Below, in pieces: positions 1 to 9,600 of a stretch of 18,798 nt of DNA. The notes beneath the pieces were generated by a model. It was not told the DNA's origin, searched no databases, and saw only the letters and a program-made list of their open reading frames with translations. Position 1 is the stretch's first letter; each line of letters opens with the position of its first letter. The stretch is from assembly GCA_003833135.1 (NCBI GenBank), contig QZLH01000395.1, positions 50,391-69,188 on the forward strand, written 5' to 3'. Both the position numbers and the translations under genes were made by a program. This stretch comes from Oehlia diaphana (Eukaryota > Glomeromycota > Glomeromycetes > Glomerales > Glomeraceae).

Positions 1-117
1 TTTGAGTTACATAAATATGTAACACATATTTAATTTAGATTTGTGTAATGTTAATCTTACTAAAATATTAAATTTTTATAAAAATCTTAATTTAGCTAAT
101 TCCAAAAATCAGCACAT

Positions 118-215
118 ATGGAAACGTTTTTATCTATTAAATTACATATTAAAAAATGTTTCACAATGTTTTTAACTATTTTAATAAAAAAATGTTGCGA
201 AACGTTTTTTTAATA
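118..215. repeat. Degenerate repeat around GAAACGTTTTT
   Basis: Two similar units occur here. GAAACGTTTTTATCTATTAA starts near 120 and GAAACGTTTTTTTAATAG starts near 199. Between them lie two further AATGTTT-type variants. The core AAACGTTT is itself palindromic. This looks like a fragment of a dispersed A/T-rich repeat. No coding potential is seen. A wider copy number cannot be judged from this window. Confidence 0.35.
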
Positions 216-224
216 GCCGAAAGT

Positions 225-410
225 TTCAGTTCTGTAAATTAGTTTAGTAAATCGCAAAACTGATACCGAAACTGCAGTTATCAAAACTGATCAGTAATTT
301 ACTGAATAATTCAGTTTTAGTAAATTACAAAACTGAAACCGATCTGATACTAAAACTAATCGGTTTAGTTCAGTATTTACCAATACTGATCAGAACCTTA
401 GTTTCTACTT
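225..410. repeat. Decayed palindromic (MITE-like) repeat rich in ACTGAT
   Basis: The stretch is built from variants of ACTGAT/ATCAGT. It contains a direct repeat of about 30 bp (about 240-270 and 311-341; both read roughly as TTTAGTAAAT then GCAAAACTGA or ACAAAACTGA then ACCGA) and the perfect palindrome ACTGATCAGT at 286-295. The reverse complement of 355-410 resembles 220-275 imperfectly, with shared GTTCTG, GTAAAT and ACCGA blocks, so the whole may be a degraded inverted-repeat element. No open reading frame crosses it. Confidence 0.45.
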
Positions 411-429
411 CTATCACTACTACATTTTT

Positions 430-850
430 GTACTCAGAAAATTCTGCTCTATTTTTACACCCATAGGGTGTAAAGCATTTAAATTAATTCAAGATAGAAA
501 CACTTGCAAGTTAATTATTACAAATCGTGAGCTGATTTGAATAAAATTATTGGTAAAACTTTTAGTTTAGACGAATATACTGGTAATTGAAAAAAATATT
601 ATATTCCAACTTGAAATAAAAAAGGAATTGCCATCAGAAGATGAAGTAAGATGATGATTCCAAAATCTCTTAGAATCTTACTAATACAATACAGTTGAAT
701 AAGAAGCAAAAGGCGATTAAACAAATTAAGAAGATTGATAAGAACTTAGACAGCATTGACAAATTAACTGTTTTAGCTGATATTAGATTGATGCTAAAAA
801 AATTAGGAGTATCTTAAGAAATTCTATACAAAATGATTAATAGAGCTTAA
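430..850 (+). pseudogene. Decayed protein-coding relic, family unknown
   Basis: Stretches with protein-like composition appear in shifting + frames. One runs from about 540 to 620 (including KTFSLDEYTG, interrupted by TGA at 588 and 612). A short one, about 622-648, includes ELPSEDE. A longer one, 674-847, includes KQIKKIDKNLDSIDKL and LADIRLMLKKLGVS and is interrupted by TAA at 815. The stops in the main frames (TAG 671, TAA 815, TAA 848, TGA 588, TGA 612) can each be explained by one C-to-T or G-to-A change from CAG, CAA or TGG. At least two single-base shifts are also needed, one of them in an A run near 618-623. I do not recognise the family; the last segment looks helical and basic. Its position among repeats fits a dead transposon-associated or expanded-family gene. 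Confidence 0.4.
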
Positions 851-1526
851 TTTTAGAAGTAAAGAAGTAGTAGGATAATTTTATTATTAACTATTTTCCT
901 TTTATTTTTATTTTATTTTTATTATTTTTTATTTATTTCTTTGGTGTAAAATATCATTTGATGCAAGTGTATCTGAACATTTTTATTGTACAGTAAAAGT
1001 GAGATGTTTTTTTATATTTGTAATGTACAATTTCAAATTTCAATAAAGGTACTGACCAGTCATACTATAAAGTTTAAAATAAAATATTCTTTTATTTCAA
1101 AATAAGCTTTCAAATATTTTTTTGTGTCAGCTATAGATTTGAAATTGTATAGATCAAAAAGTAAAAAATTAGGCATCAATCAGTCACCAATCAGTCATCA
1201 ATTAGGTAAAGTTATTTATCTATTCTTCTTTAAAATCTTACGATTAGTTTCATCAAAATTTTACTATAGATTTAGAAGAGTTTTGGCAGTTTTGACATTT
1301 ATAATAAGTTTTGGCAGTTTCGTCTTTCTTTAGAGTTTTACCAGTTTTTTAATATTACTTTAATATAGTTTTGGCAAAATTTTACTTTTCGGTAAAATGC
1401 TATCTTGTCTAAACCTTTAAGTTTTGGCAAGCAACTTTACAATTAGAGTAACCAATTGGTAATTAATTAGCATATTCACTAAATACTATTACTAATCAAG
1501 CAGTTTGCTAATTTTTAACCCAATGT

Positions 1527-1700
1527 ATACATGCCATCCAAATTATTTAGAATGGCATAATTATAATTTGGGATGCCATAATTCATTTAGTTTATATATA
1601 ATTTACTATGTAAAGTGCCAAAATAATTTGGAATGCCATAATTGAATTTGGGATTTTACTTATAATTATGGCAGTCTAAAATAATTTAGGTGGCATTTAT
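1527..1700. repeat. MITE-like inverted repeat with ATGCCATCCAAATTATTTAG arms
   Basis: The arm at 1527-1566 matches the reverse complement of 1661-1700 over about 40 bp with few mismatches (ATGCCATCCAAATTATTTAG against the reverse complement ATGCCACCTAAATTATTTTA). Two further GGATGCCATAATT or GAATGCCATAATT motifs lie inside at about 1571 and 1631. The size (about 174 bp), long inverted arms and lack of coding sequence are typical of non-autonomous DNA elements. I cannot assign a superfamily; no clear target duplication is seen. Confidence 0.6.
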
Positions 1701-1744
1701 AACCTAGTGATTAAAAAAATATGAAATATAGTTCATTAAAATCG

Positions 1745-1909
1745 TCTTAACAAGACAAATCGAATGGTATTTTTTAAAATTAATACTTGATAAGATATTA
1801 AGTAAAATATAAAAATAAATATATGTTATTTATATTTTATTTAATTTTTTATCAACTATTAATTCTAAAAATATAATTTTACTACCATTAGATTCATCTT
1901 GTTGAGATA
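1745..1909. repeat. MITE-like hairpin, second inverted repeat
   Basis: The left arm, about 1745-1816, begins TCTTAACAAGAC. The right arm, about 1838-1909, reads TCTCAACAAGATGAATC in reverse complement. The arms pair over about 70 bp with scattered mismatches (shared blocks TCTNAACAAGA, AATGGTA, TTAATANTTGATAA, TAAAATATAAA). The loop is about 20 bp. It is non-coding and is probably a small non-autonomous DNA transposon or its remnant. Confidence 0.6.
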
Positions 1910-2071
1910 ATTCCAATAAATTATATTTTATCCTTTTCTGATTATTAGATCAAAAGTTAGCAATTGGTGACAGTATTTGGCAAAAATGCTAATTAGTCAC
2001 CAATTGGTCATTAATCATCTACCTGATTAGTAAGACTGATTGATGCCTGATTTTTCACATTTCAACCTGTA

Positions 2072-2980
2072 TTGAAAAAGTAATTCAAGTTATATTTTTT
2101 AAATTTCAATAATTTTATAAAGTTTTTAAAGTTTAACAAAATGTATATATATTATATATATTTATATTGATATATTATGTTATTAGTATAAGGTTTCTGT
2201 GAAATTTTCTTCCCAAAAATTTTGTTCTAATAATTGTTAAAAAGAGTTCTCAATTCTAAGATTCAATATTAATTTATAATAATATTAGCATTAATTTTTA
2301 TAAATATAATATATATATTATTAAATAAATTATCTAAATAAATTAATTAATAAATTATTAATATTATTGATTTTTTTTAAGTTTTATTATTATTTATTAT
2401 CCAATTTTTGTTACTTGATTTATTAGAAAACTATTATTAATTGCAATTTTTGCATTAGAATTTTGGGATGAAATATTATGTAATTAAAAAACTAACCAAT
2501 CAATTTGCTTCAAAATTTATATTTTAATAGATTTAATATTATACTATTTATATTTGAAATTTCACTTTAAAATGAGAGTTGCGGGGTATTATACACATGG
2601 AGAGATATTGTAGGATATAGCAAAATATAATTTTAGGTATGTTTTTTTATTATCCAAATTATCCAATAATAAAATAAGCAGATTTTTCATTTAATCCACG
2701 TGAATAAACATGTTTGATCCATTTTAGGATATAATAGTGCACTCATTTTACCAAACTTATATAAATTTAGTTTGATTTAATTTTTTCCCACAACTCTCTT
2801 TTCTCAAACTTTTTTTCGAGTTTTTGATAACATAAATAATAAATAGTGAAAGAAACTCTAAAAAACTTCACGTAAGTTTGTAATCAAAGACCTTTTTTAC
2901 GCGGCATAAAACGCGCGAAATGACATTCACTGCGCCACTATTAATGATATTCATTTTTTGTGTTTCAAAATAGATAAAGG
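2072..2980 (+). other. A/T-rich intergenic stretch and upstream region of the MYST gene
   Basis: From 2072 to about 2570 the sequence is simple A/T-rich DNA with no gene or clear repeat. From about 2570 it becomes the upstream region of the MYST gene. It has a CACGTG E-box (2697-2702), a TATATAAAT stretch (about 2759-2767) that could be a TATA element, and a short G+C-rich patch (2899-2937) holding ACGCGG and the E2F-like GCGCGAAA. An in-frame TAA at 2975-2977 rules out an upstream extension of the coding region. Confidence 0.4.
2913..2920 (-). promoter_or_regulatory. E2F-like site upstream of the MYST gene
   Basis: GCGCGAAA on the + strand reads TTTCGCGC on the - strand, an exact match to the E2F core TTTSGCGC. 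It also overlaps ACGCGCGAAA, which resembles yeast MCB/SCB elements. It lies about 60-68 bp before the ATG in one of the few C+G-rich patches of the upstream DNA. Binding is inferred from the motif only. Confidence 0.35.
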
Positions 2981-4369
2981 ATGGAATCAGATACGAATTC
3001 AGTAATTTTTGTGGAACATGAATCAATTCCTACCACACCGGTTCAAACAAACGCGGCAGAAGTTACTGGAGACGAAATTATCATCGGTTATAAATATTAC
3101 GTAAGATTAGAGAATTATGCGGATTCCGAAGACGAAATCCAATATCGTATTGGAGAAGTTTTATCGAATCGAGTAAATTATGAAGGAAATCGGGAATATT
3201 ATATTCATTTTATTGATTTTAATAAAAGACTTGATGAATGGGTACCAGAAGATCGGATAGATACAAACGCAACTGTTATTATTGAGAAACCAAAATTAGC
3301 AACACCAAAGAGATTAAACATATCTTTAGAAGATCCATCAACACCACCACCAAAAGCTTCATCATTGTTAAGAGAAATGGGTTACTCAACACCGCCCGTA
3401 ACGATACCAGCATATGAGTCACCCGGAAGTATTACAAGTGCAACATCAACATTTATTGAAGAAAGAACAAAAGGAGAAGCAGTTGGAGCAATGAGTTGTA
3501 GGCCGAATAAAAGACGTGTTAAAAATTTGCAAGAAATTCATTTTGGAGAATTTTGTATAGAAACCTGGTACTTTTCGCCATATCCGGAAGAATTTAATGA
3601 TTCACCAATAATTTATATTTGTGAATTTTGTTTAAGTTATTTTATAAGTGAATTTCAGTTACGTCGTCATGTTAGTAAGTGCACTATAATGCATCCACCA
3701 GGAAATGAAATTTATAGAGATGATGAAATATCATTTTTTGAAATTGATGGAGCTCGACAATCAACATATTGTCAAAATTTATGTTTGTTATCGAAGTTAT
3801 TTCTTGATCACAAAAGTCTTACCTATGATCTATTGCCTTTTCTTTTTTATATTATGTGTAAACAAGATCAATATGGTTATCATATTATCGGATATTTTTC
3901 AAAAGAGAAAAATTACACTTTAAATAATTTAGCTTGCATTTTAACAATTCCTCCTTATCAACGTAAAGGTTATGGTAGATTATTGATTTCATTCTCATAT
4001 GAATTATCAAAAATTGAGGGTAGAATTGGATCACCCGAAAGACCCTTATCAGATTTAGGATTATTATCTTATCAACAATATTGGTATGAAACCATTCTGG
4101 AAGTTTTGTGGGATACAAAAGAAATTGGTGATGATTACATTACTATAGACGAAATTACTGCTAAAACAAGTATAACTCAATCCGATGTACTTTTTACTTT
4201 ATATGAATCTGGTATTTGTGTTTATCAAGGTCAAGTTTGTATTAGACTAACTGAAGCTATGTTAGATACGAGTTTAAATTCTATATCAAAAAAACGTAGG
4301 ATCAATATTGAAAATTTAAAATGGTCTCCTCCCCATTTTACTGCAAATCAACTCAGGTATAAAAATTAA
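2981..4369 (+). CDS. ESA1: MYST-family histone acetyltransferase, Esa1/Tip60 type
   Basis: The 462-aa protein is the likely catalytic subunit of NuA4, acetylating histone H4 and H2A in the nucleus. A chromo-barrel (tudor-knot) domain spans about residues 33-95 (YIHFIDFNKRLDEWV). A linker rich in Pro, Ser and Thr runs to about 175, and the MYST domain fills 180-455. Visible elements are the C2HC zinc finger (C214, C217, H230, C234), FLDHKSL with the auto-acetylated lysine equivalent K278, catalytic C319 in LACILTIP, the acetyl-CoA loop QRKGYG (327-332), and the general-base glutamate E353 in GSPERPLSDLGLLSY. The C-terminal FTANQLRYKN matches the usual fungal FTASQLRF ending. Length fits Esa1 (about 445 aa). 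The ATG is the first after an in-frame stop. Oddly, it has no intron unless CAG|GTATAA at 4357 is a donor (see findings). It faces BET3 tail to tail. Confidence 0.93.
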   Translation: MESDTNSVIFVEHESIPTTPVQTNAAEVTGDEIIIGYKYYVRLENYADSEDEIQYRIGEVLSNRVNYEGNREYYIHFIDFNKRLDEWVPEDRIDTNATVIIEKPKLATPKRLNISLEDPSTPPPKASSLLREMGYSTPPVTIPAYESPGSITSATSTFIEERTKGEAVGAMSCRPNKRRVKNLQEIHFGEFCIETWYFSPYPEEFNDSPIIYICEFCLSYFISEFQLRRHVSKCTIMHPPGNEIYRDDEISFFEIDGARQSTYCQNLCLLSKLFLDHKSLTYDLLPFLFYIMCKQDQYGYHIIGYFSKEKNYTLNNLACILTIPPYQRKGYGRLLISFSYELSKIEGRIGSPERPLSDLGLLSYQQYWYETILEVLWDTKEIGDDYITIDEITAKTSITQSDVLFTLYESGICVYQGQVCIRLTEAMLDTSLNSISKKRRINIENLKWSPPHFTANQLRYKN

Positions 4370-4665
4370 ATGAGAAGAAGAGAAATTTGAGAAGGAAAAA
4401 GTGAAGAAAATAATATTTGAATAAATAAAAAAAACTGTTAACATTTGAGCAATTATCTATTTATTGATTGAATTATTAGATATTTAATGGATCTATGGTA
4501 GGTCCTATTCGATTATCACAGGAGATTTTTAATTACCTTTTACATTTTACATTTCGTATTAATCTAAAATTATTATTCTCAATTAAATAAATAATCATTA
4601 CTATCATTGCATCTTACTAGATAACAATAAAAAAAAAATCGATCTCTGCTAAAACTTATACATAA
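4370..4665. other. Shared 3' region between convergent MYST and BET3 genes
   Basis: This 296-bp tail-to-tail spacer is A/T-rich and non-coding. It has AATAAATAAA-type signals on the + strand just after the MYST stop (about 4420-4430). A possible TAG acceptor ends at 4479, with in-frame sequence reading ..YLMDLW then TAG, if the last MYST intron is real. Nothing else is recognisable. Confidence 0.4.
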
Positions 4666-5445
<780 letters not shown>

Positions 5446-5592
5446 AATATTAAACGTTTAATTATTTAACAGTTCAAAGAAAAATAAGTGTAAATTAACA
5501 ATATTTAAATTTTGAGCAATTTTATTGGCTTTTGCATTACTTTTTGATTAGCGGAACCCTATTTAGAAGGTGAGGCGAAGTTCGACTTGACA

Positions 5593-5598
5593 CACGTG
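5593..5598. promoter_or_regulatory. CACGTG palindrome upstream of BET3
   Basis: CACGTG lies within ACACGTGCAC, about 150 bp before the BET3 start and 39 bp beyond the STEEP1 stop. It is the core recognised by basic helix-loop-helix factors. A second CACGTG is at 2697-2702, upstream of the MYST gene. Either could be chance; there is no functional evidence. Confidence 0.25.
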
Positions 5599-5636
5599 CA
5601 CATATTTGTCAGTTTTCGATTATATTTATTTTATTC

Positions 5637-6191
5637 CTATTCTTCGGAAATAGCATCATGTGGAACAACGCCCTGATTTTCCGTTAAACTACCTTCGACA
5701 ATATAGGTATAAGGTCCTGATTTACGCTTCTCCGTTACTTCATATGCCAAAAATAAATTACATCTTGGACAATGTAATCTATATTGCTTTTCATATCCAT
5801 CGGATCTAATTGCACGCTTGTTAAAACATTTAATTTGGAAACACTAAAGTAAAAGAATTTTTTTTATATTTAACAAACCTTTTTAGAATAACTGGATTTG
5901 GCGCTTCAACCGCATTTAATTTATAAACTCTCTTTCCATTAGAAATAATATAAGCCCTGTCTGTTGTACGTCGCGGTAATCTTTCTAAACGTGCATCTAA
6001 ATTTGATGAAAGCTTTTTCATAAAAAACTGTTTTTATTAAGTAAAACTTTAAACAAACGAAATACTATTTTTTTACCTATAACCAATATAAATTCACTAC
6101 ACAAGCAATAATAAACGTGAAGATGTTGTTCGGGATTTGCAACGAGTTGTTCTGAAGAAGAGACTGTTGAACTTGATACAATCTTTGGCAT
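5637..6191 (-). CDS. STEEP1: STEEP1-like protein (UPF0428/CXorf56 family)
   Basis: In animals STEEP1 promotes exit of the STING adaptor from the ER; the family is old and widespread, so the fungal role is unknown. Three exons are 6191-6077, 5996-5879 and 5805-5637, with 80- and 73-bp introns in phases 1 and 2. The product is 133 aa. The start MPKIVSSSTVSS, the block HLHVYYCLCSEF, RLERLPRRTTDRAYII (human has LEKLPMRPRDR) and DGYEKQYRLHCPRC all match the family. C30 and C32 (YYCLC) and the later CPRC pair suggest a zinc site. The last acceptor was chosen at TTAG/ATCC because it gives ILKRSDGYEKQYR, matching human LRRPEGIERQYR; an AAG acceptor 19 bp upstream would break the frame. It lacks the long charged C-terminal half of the human protein (222 aa), ending shortly after TYIVEGSLTENQG. 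Confidence 0.85.
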
Positions 6192-6675
6192 TATTTTCTA
6201 AGGACTAAGGAATCATAGAAACAATGGTGAATTTTAGTGAAACATATATAATATATGTGACTTGTATAACAAAAGATGTGATATAAAATTTTGCAAACTA
6301 AACATCACTTTAAATGAAAATATAAATGCATGTCTTTATTTTAAAAAGATTTGATTATTTTAATTATTTTTAAAATCGTAATCATAATAAAGTGACAAAA
6401 CGATGTGAATTTTTTACAAGCTCTTTTAACATTGAAATATTGTATCGCAATAATGAAAAGAAAAATTTTAAAATTTTAAAAAATCTGTAAAAATCTTACA
6501 AAATTCAAAAATATGTATATAAAAAAAAATAATAATAACAAAAAGAAAACTGAAAATAATATTTATAATTACACGGTGAAGGAAATAGAAATAAATAAAT
6601 TAACCATCAAAACAAAAAAAAAACCAATAACTATATTTTTCAAAGATTAAAGGAATTTGACCTATCATTTGTTCC
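6192..6675. other. Intergenic: upstream of STEEP1-like gene and 3' region of MGA2-like gene
   Basis: The 484 bp are A/T-rich, with long A-rich runs around 6480-6620. No reading frame, hairpin or repeat of note is seen. Both neighbours are on the - strand, so this holds the MGA2-like 3' UTR and then the STEEP1-like promoter. No motif stands out. Confidence 0.3.
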
Positions 6676-9600
6676 TCAACCAACAAAATAATAATTATAT
6701 ATTACTTGTCTATATGGACTGTATTGTACTATTGCTAGAGCAACCATAACTAAAAGAATTAAAAACATAATATATTATAATTAACATTAAATAATAACTA
6801 ATATTTAAAAAGAATAAACAAAATATAACAAAACATACCGAATAATACTGGTACCCAGAATAAATACAACATTCTATCTTTCTTTAATCTTCTACATTTT
6901 TCTTCATGATGTTCCATACGAGCAATTTGTTCCTCATTCAATTCACCAAAATCATAACCAACCTTACGACTAACACGTGAAGTATTAATAGAGGGTGATG
7001 GGGCACGAGGCTCTTCGAGCTCATGATGATACATTGGTACAACCGGTTGCTGAGATCCATTAAATGGCCAACTATAACCAAATTTACTAAATCCTGTGTT
7101 ATCTTTCTGTTGATCAGATTGTGGTGGTTGACTTTGCCTAAGTAATCCACTCTTTTCGTCCCATACAAAACTTGAAAACCCACCAGGTATTATCGTAGGG
7201 AAAGTTACTACTGGTAAAGTTGGAAATTCAATATTCATATTAAGCGATGGCATTGATGGTATGGAGGGTCTTGGGATTGATAAATTTGTGCCAAAAGTCA
7301 TAGTAGAAAATTTTGGGGAAGAGAAATTTTGAAGGTTCGGTATTTGTAAATTGGGCATTTGAAGATTTGGCATTTTAATATAGGGAATATTAATCTGAGA
7401 TGGTTTGCTTATATTTGGCATATGCATATGAGCAAATGTTTTTTGAAGCCAAATAGTAGAAGCAGAAGCCAAATCAGTTGCCATTTCAGAAAATGGCTGT
7501 TTAACATTCTTTTTATCGTCCTCAACCACTTCAGCATTCACGATTCCATCATCCTCATCCAAATTATTTTGTAACAAATCATTAGCAGTTATAGAATCTA
7601 CCCAAGAAATGTTAGGTCTTATTTTATTTTTTTCACTACCACTGGTCTCCTCCAAATTTCCTTCCCGATGTCTTTCACTATCCTCATTAAAGTCTTCTTC
7701 GCTGCAGCTATCTTCGTCGGATTCACCCAATGAAGAATCTTCGGATGATGATGGTGATAATGATACTCCAGAATCGTGCAAACGATAATCATTAATAAGT
7801 GTAACAATATCATCGAAATTCCGAGAAATTGCAAGATCAATAGCATATTGATCGTTGAAATTGGGAGTGATGTCACCAGAACCGACTACACAATTCGGAA
7901 ATATTAATTCAATTCATCAAACTAAATAAACAATGTACTAACCTCTCATAAGCAATCTCACAACATCATCTTTTCCTGTCCACGCTGCATAGTGAAGAGC
8001 TAGTAAAAAGAACAAACAAATAAAATATTAGGCTAATTTTATAAATTTTCCGTTCCATAAAAAAAATTCATACCAGTAAAGCCATATTTATCCTGTAAAT
8101 TCAGATCAATGCCTTTATCAATCAGCACAGAGCATAATCTCGTGTAACCCAGCATAGCTGCTATATGTAACATAGTATGTTGTTGACGATTTTGTAACGA
8201 AATACTATTGTGTTCGGTCTCAAGCACATCCAATAAACCTATTGTTGTTATAATATGTGCTTCGAAATTATTTTCTCCCGTTTGAAGGGCAAGGGATGCT
8301 ATATGGTTGTGCATCCCATTCATATTTCCGTTGCAATTTGAATGACCAGAATTATTATTGTTATTGTCATTGCCTCCGACAATACGCATAGCAATGTTAC
8401 GTGCATCTTCTAATTTTCCAGTCATCTTCATTCCCACAACTTGCAGTGCTAATTCCATCAAAGCCCGATCAGAATCTAATGGTTTAAAAATTAATTATTT
8501 TTATCGTATGGTCATAATTTATTATAAGCAAATAAATCCTATAACATATTCAATAAAAGAATACCATCGGTGTAAGTAAAAAAGACCACTTCTTCCGAGT
8601 TATCCATTAAGTTCATAGGACATTCTTTGAAGTTTACAACAACTGGACCTGGTGTTGGTGCCGGTGGCAAGACGCAAACCAATGTATTCGGAGACCAATA
8701 TTGTGTTGGAAGCGCCGGCGTTTCCCCGAAAACACAAGTAAGTCCCTCTAATAAATTGCAAATAAATTATATTGATGTTGGAAACGCCAAATAATCATTC
8801 AATATATATATAATTAATTACAAACCAATAAAGTTGCTTCCTAAAATGGTCACTTCAACACCGCCATAAGTGGGGCCTTCGGAAGGAATCAACCTACTTA
8901 TCCTTGGTAATGGGTACCCACTAATCGTGCCGTTTTGATAAATAGAATTCCCGGAAGTATTATAAAACGCCCTTCTCATCATTGAATTAGGATTATGGTG
9001 CAACCGCATTGGGCCTCCACCTTGATGAGACGTAAATCTGGGAGCACCAAGATTTTGATGTAATGGCGCCGTTTGATAAATAGAATTCATGCTATTAATC
9101 GACGTGGGTGCCATAGACATATTCATCATAACATTTGAAGTAGCATTATTATTCACTACGGGAAAATTCACTTGTGAGCTTGAAGTAGCCAAATTAGCGC
9201 TCTGATCAAGCTGTTGGTATGATTGATTAGGTGTGCTTGAAGCATTAGGTACATTAGGTGTGATAGGCGTGATAGGCGTGATAGGCGTGACGGGCGAAAT
9301 TTGTGAAATCGGAGATGTAGGAGACGAAGATGAATTAAATCCAAACGAAGGTTGAACTTGTAATTGTCGTAAATTACTGTTTTTTTCATGCTTAATCGTT
9401 GATTGTGGTGGAATCAAGCCAGAATTTTGTGTAGGTACTATAGCAACCGGGGAAGAAGGTCCCCCGCTGGGTTCTGAAGTAGAAGATGATATAGGTTGTT
9501 CGCTAGATATGCTATTCGATAAAGATATTGCATGCCTTTCGTTGACTTTGTTTTTTATAGAGTTTGTGGAATTGTTTGATGTTGTAGAAGCTCGACGATC

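Larger units (their letters stand above)
1215..1952. mobile_element. Insertion nested inside the old palindromic element
   Basis: This block interrupts the older element and is bounded by the 7-bp direct repeat AAAGTTA. It begins with four copies of GTTTTGGCA (at 1280, 1308, 1368 and 1421) in an A/T-rich context. It then carries two separate hairpin elements (1527-1700 and 1745-1909). There is no long reading frame. It may be one composite insertion or several successive ones. The 7-bp flank is the only boundary evidence, and in such A/T-rich DNA it could arise by chance. Confidence 0.4.
1148..2071. mobile_element. Old copy of the CAATC/GATTG palindromic element, split by an insertion
   Basis: The left half (1148-1210) and right half (about 1956-2071) align with the intact element at 17996-18200. 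Over the first 63 bp there are about 12 differences, of which about 10 are C-to-T or G-to-A in this copy. In the right half almost every substitution is of the same type, and two short stretches of repeat units are missing. TTG lies directly outside both ends (1145-1147 and 2072-2074). The middle of the element is replaced by roughly 740 bp of unrelated sequence bounded by AAAGTTA (1208-1214 and 1953-1959), which may be a target duplication from the later insertion. No transposase is encoded. Confidence 0.65.

Noticed and set aside
540..620. TGA read as tryptophan, suggesting mitochondrial-code DNA in the nucleus
   Set aside because: TAA and TAG also interrupt the relic where Gln is plausible, and frame shifts are present. 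Simple C-to-T/G-to-A decay explains all of these without a different code.
1124..1333. 69-codon open frame on the + strand
   Set aside because: It begins at a GTG, overlaps the left arm of the decayed palindromic element and the following repeat block, and has no recognisable protein features.
5830..6021. STEEP1-like middle exon read as its own small gene
   Set aside because: It overruns both splice sites. Splicing at the TTAG acceptor (exon from 5996) and the GTTTGT donor (5878) links it to family-matching exons on both sides.
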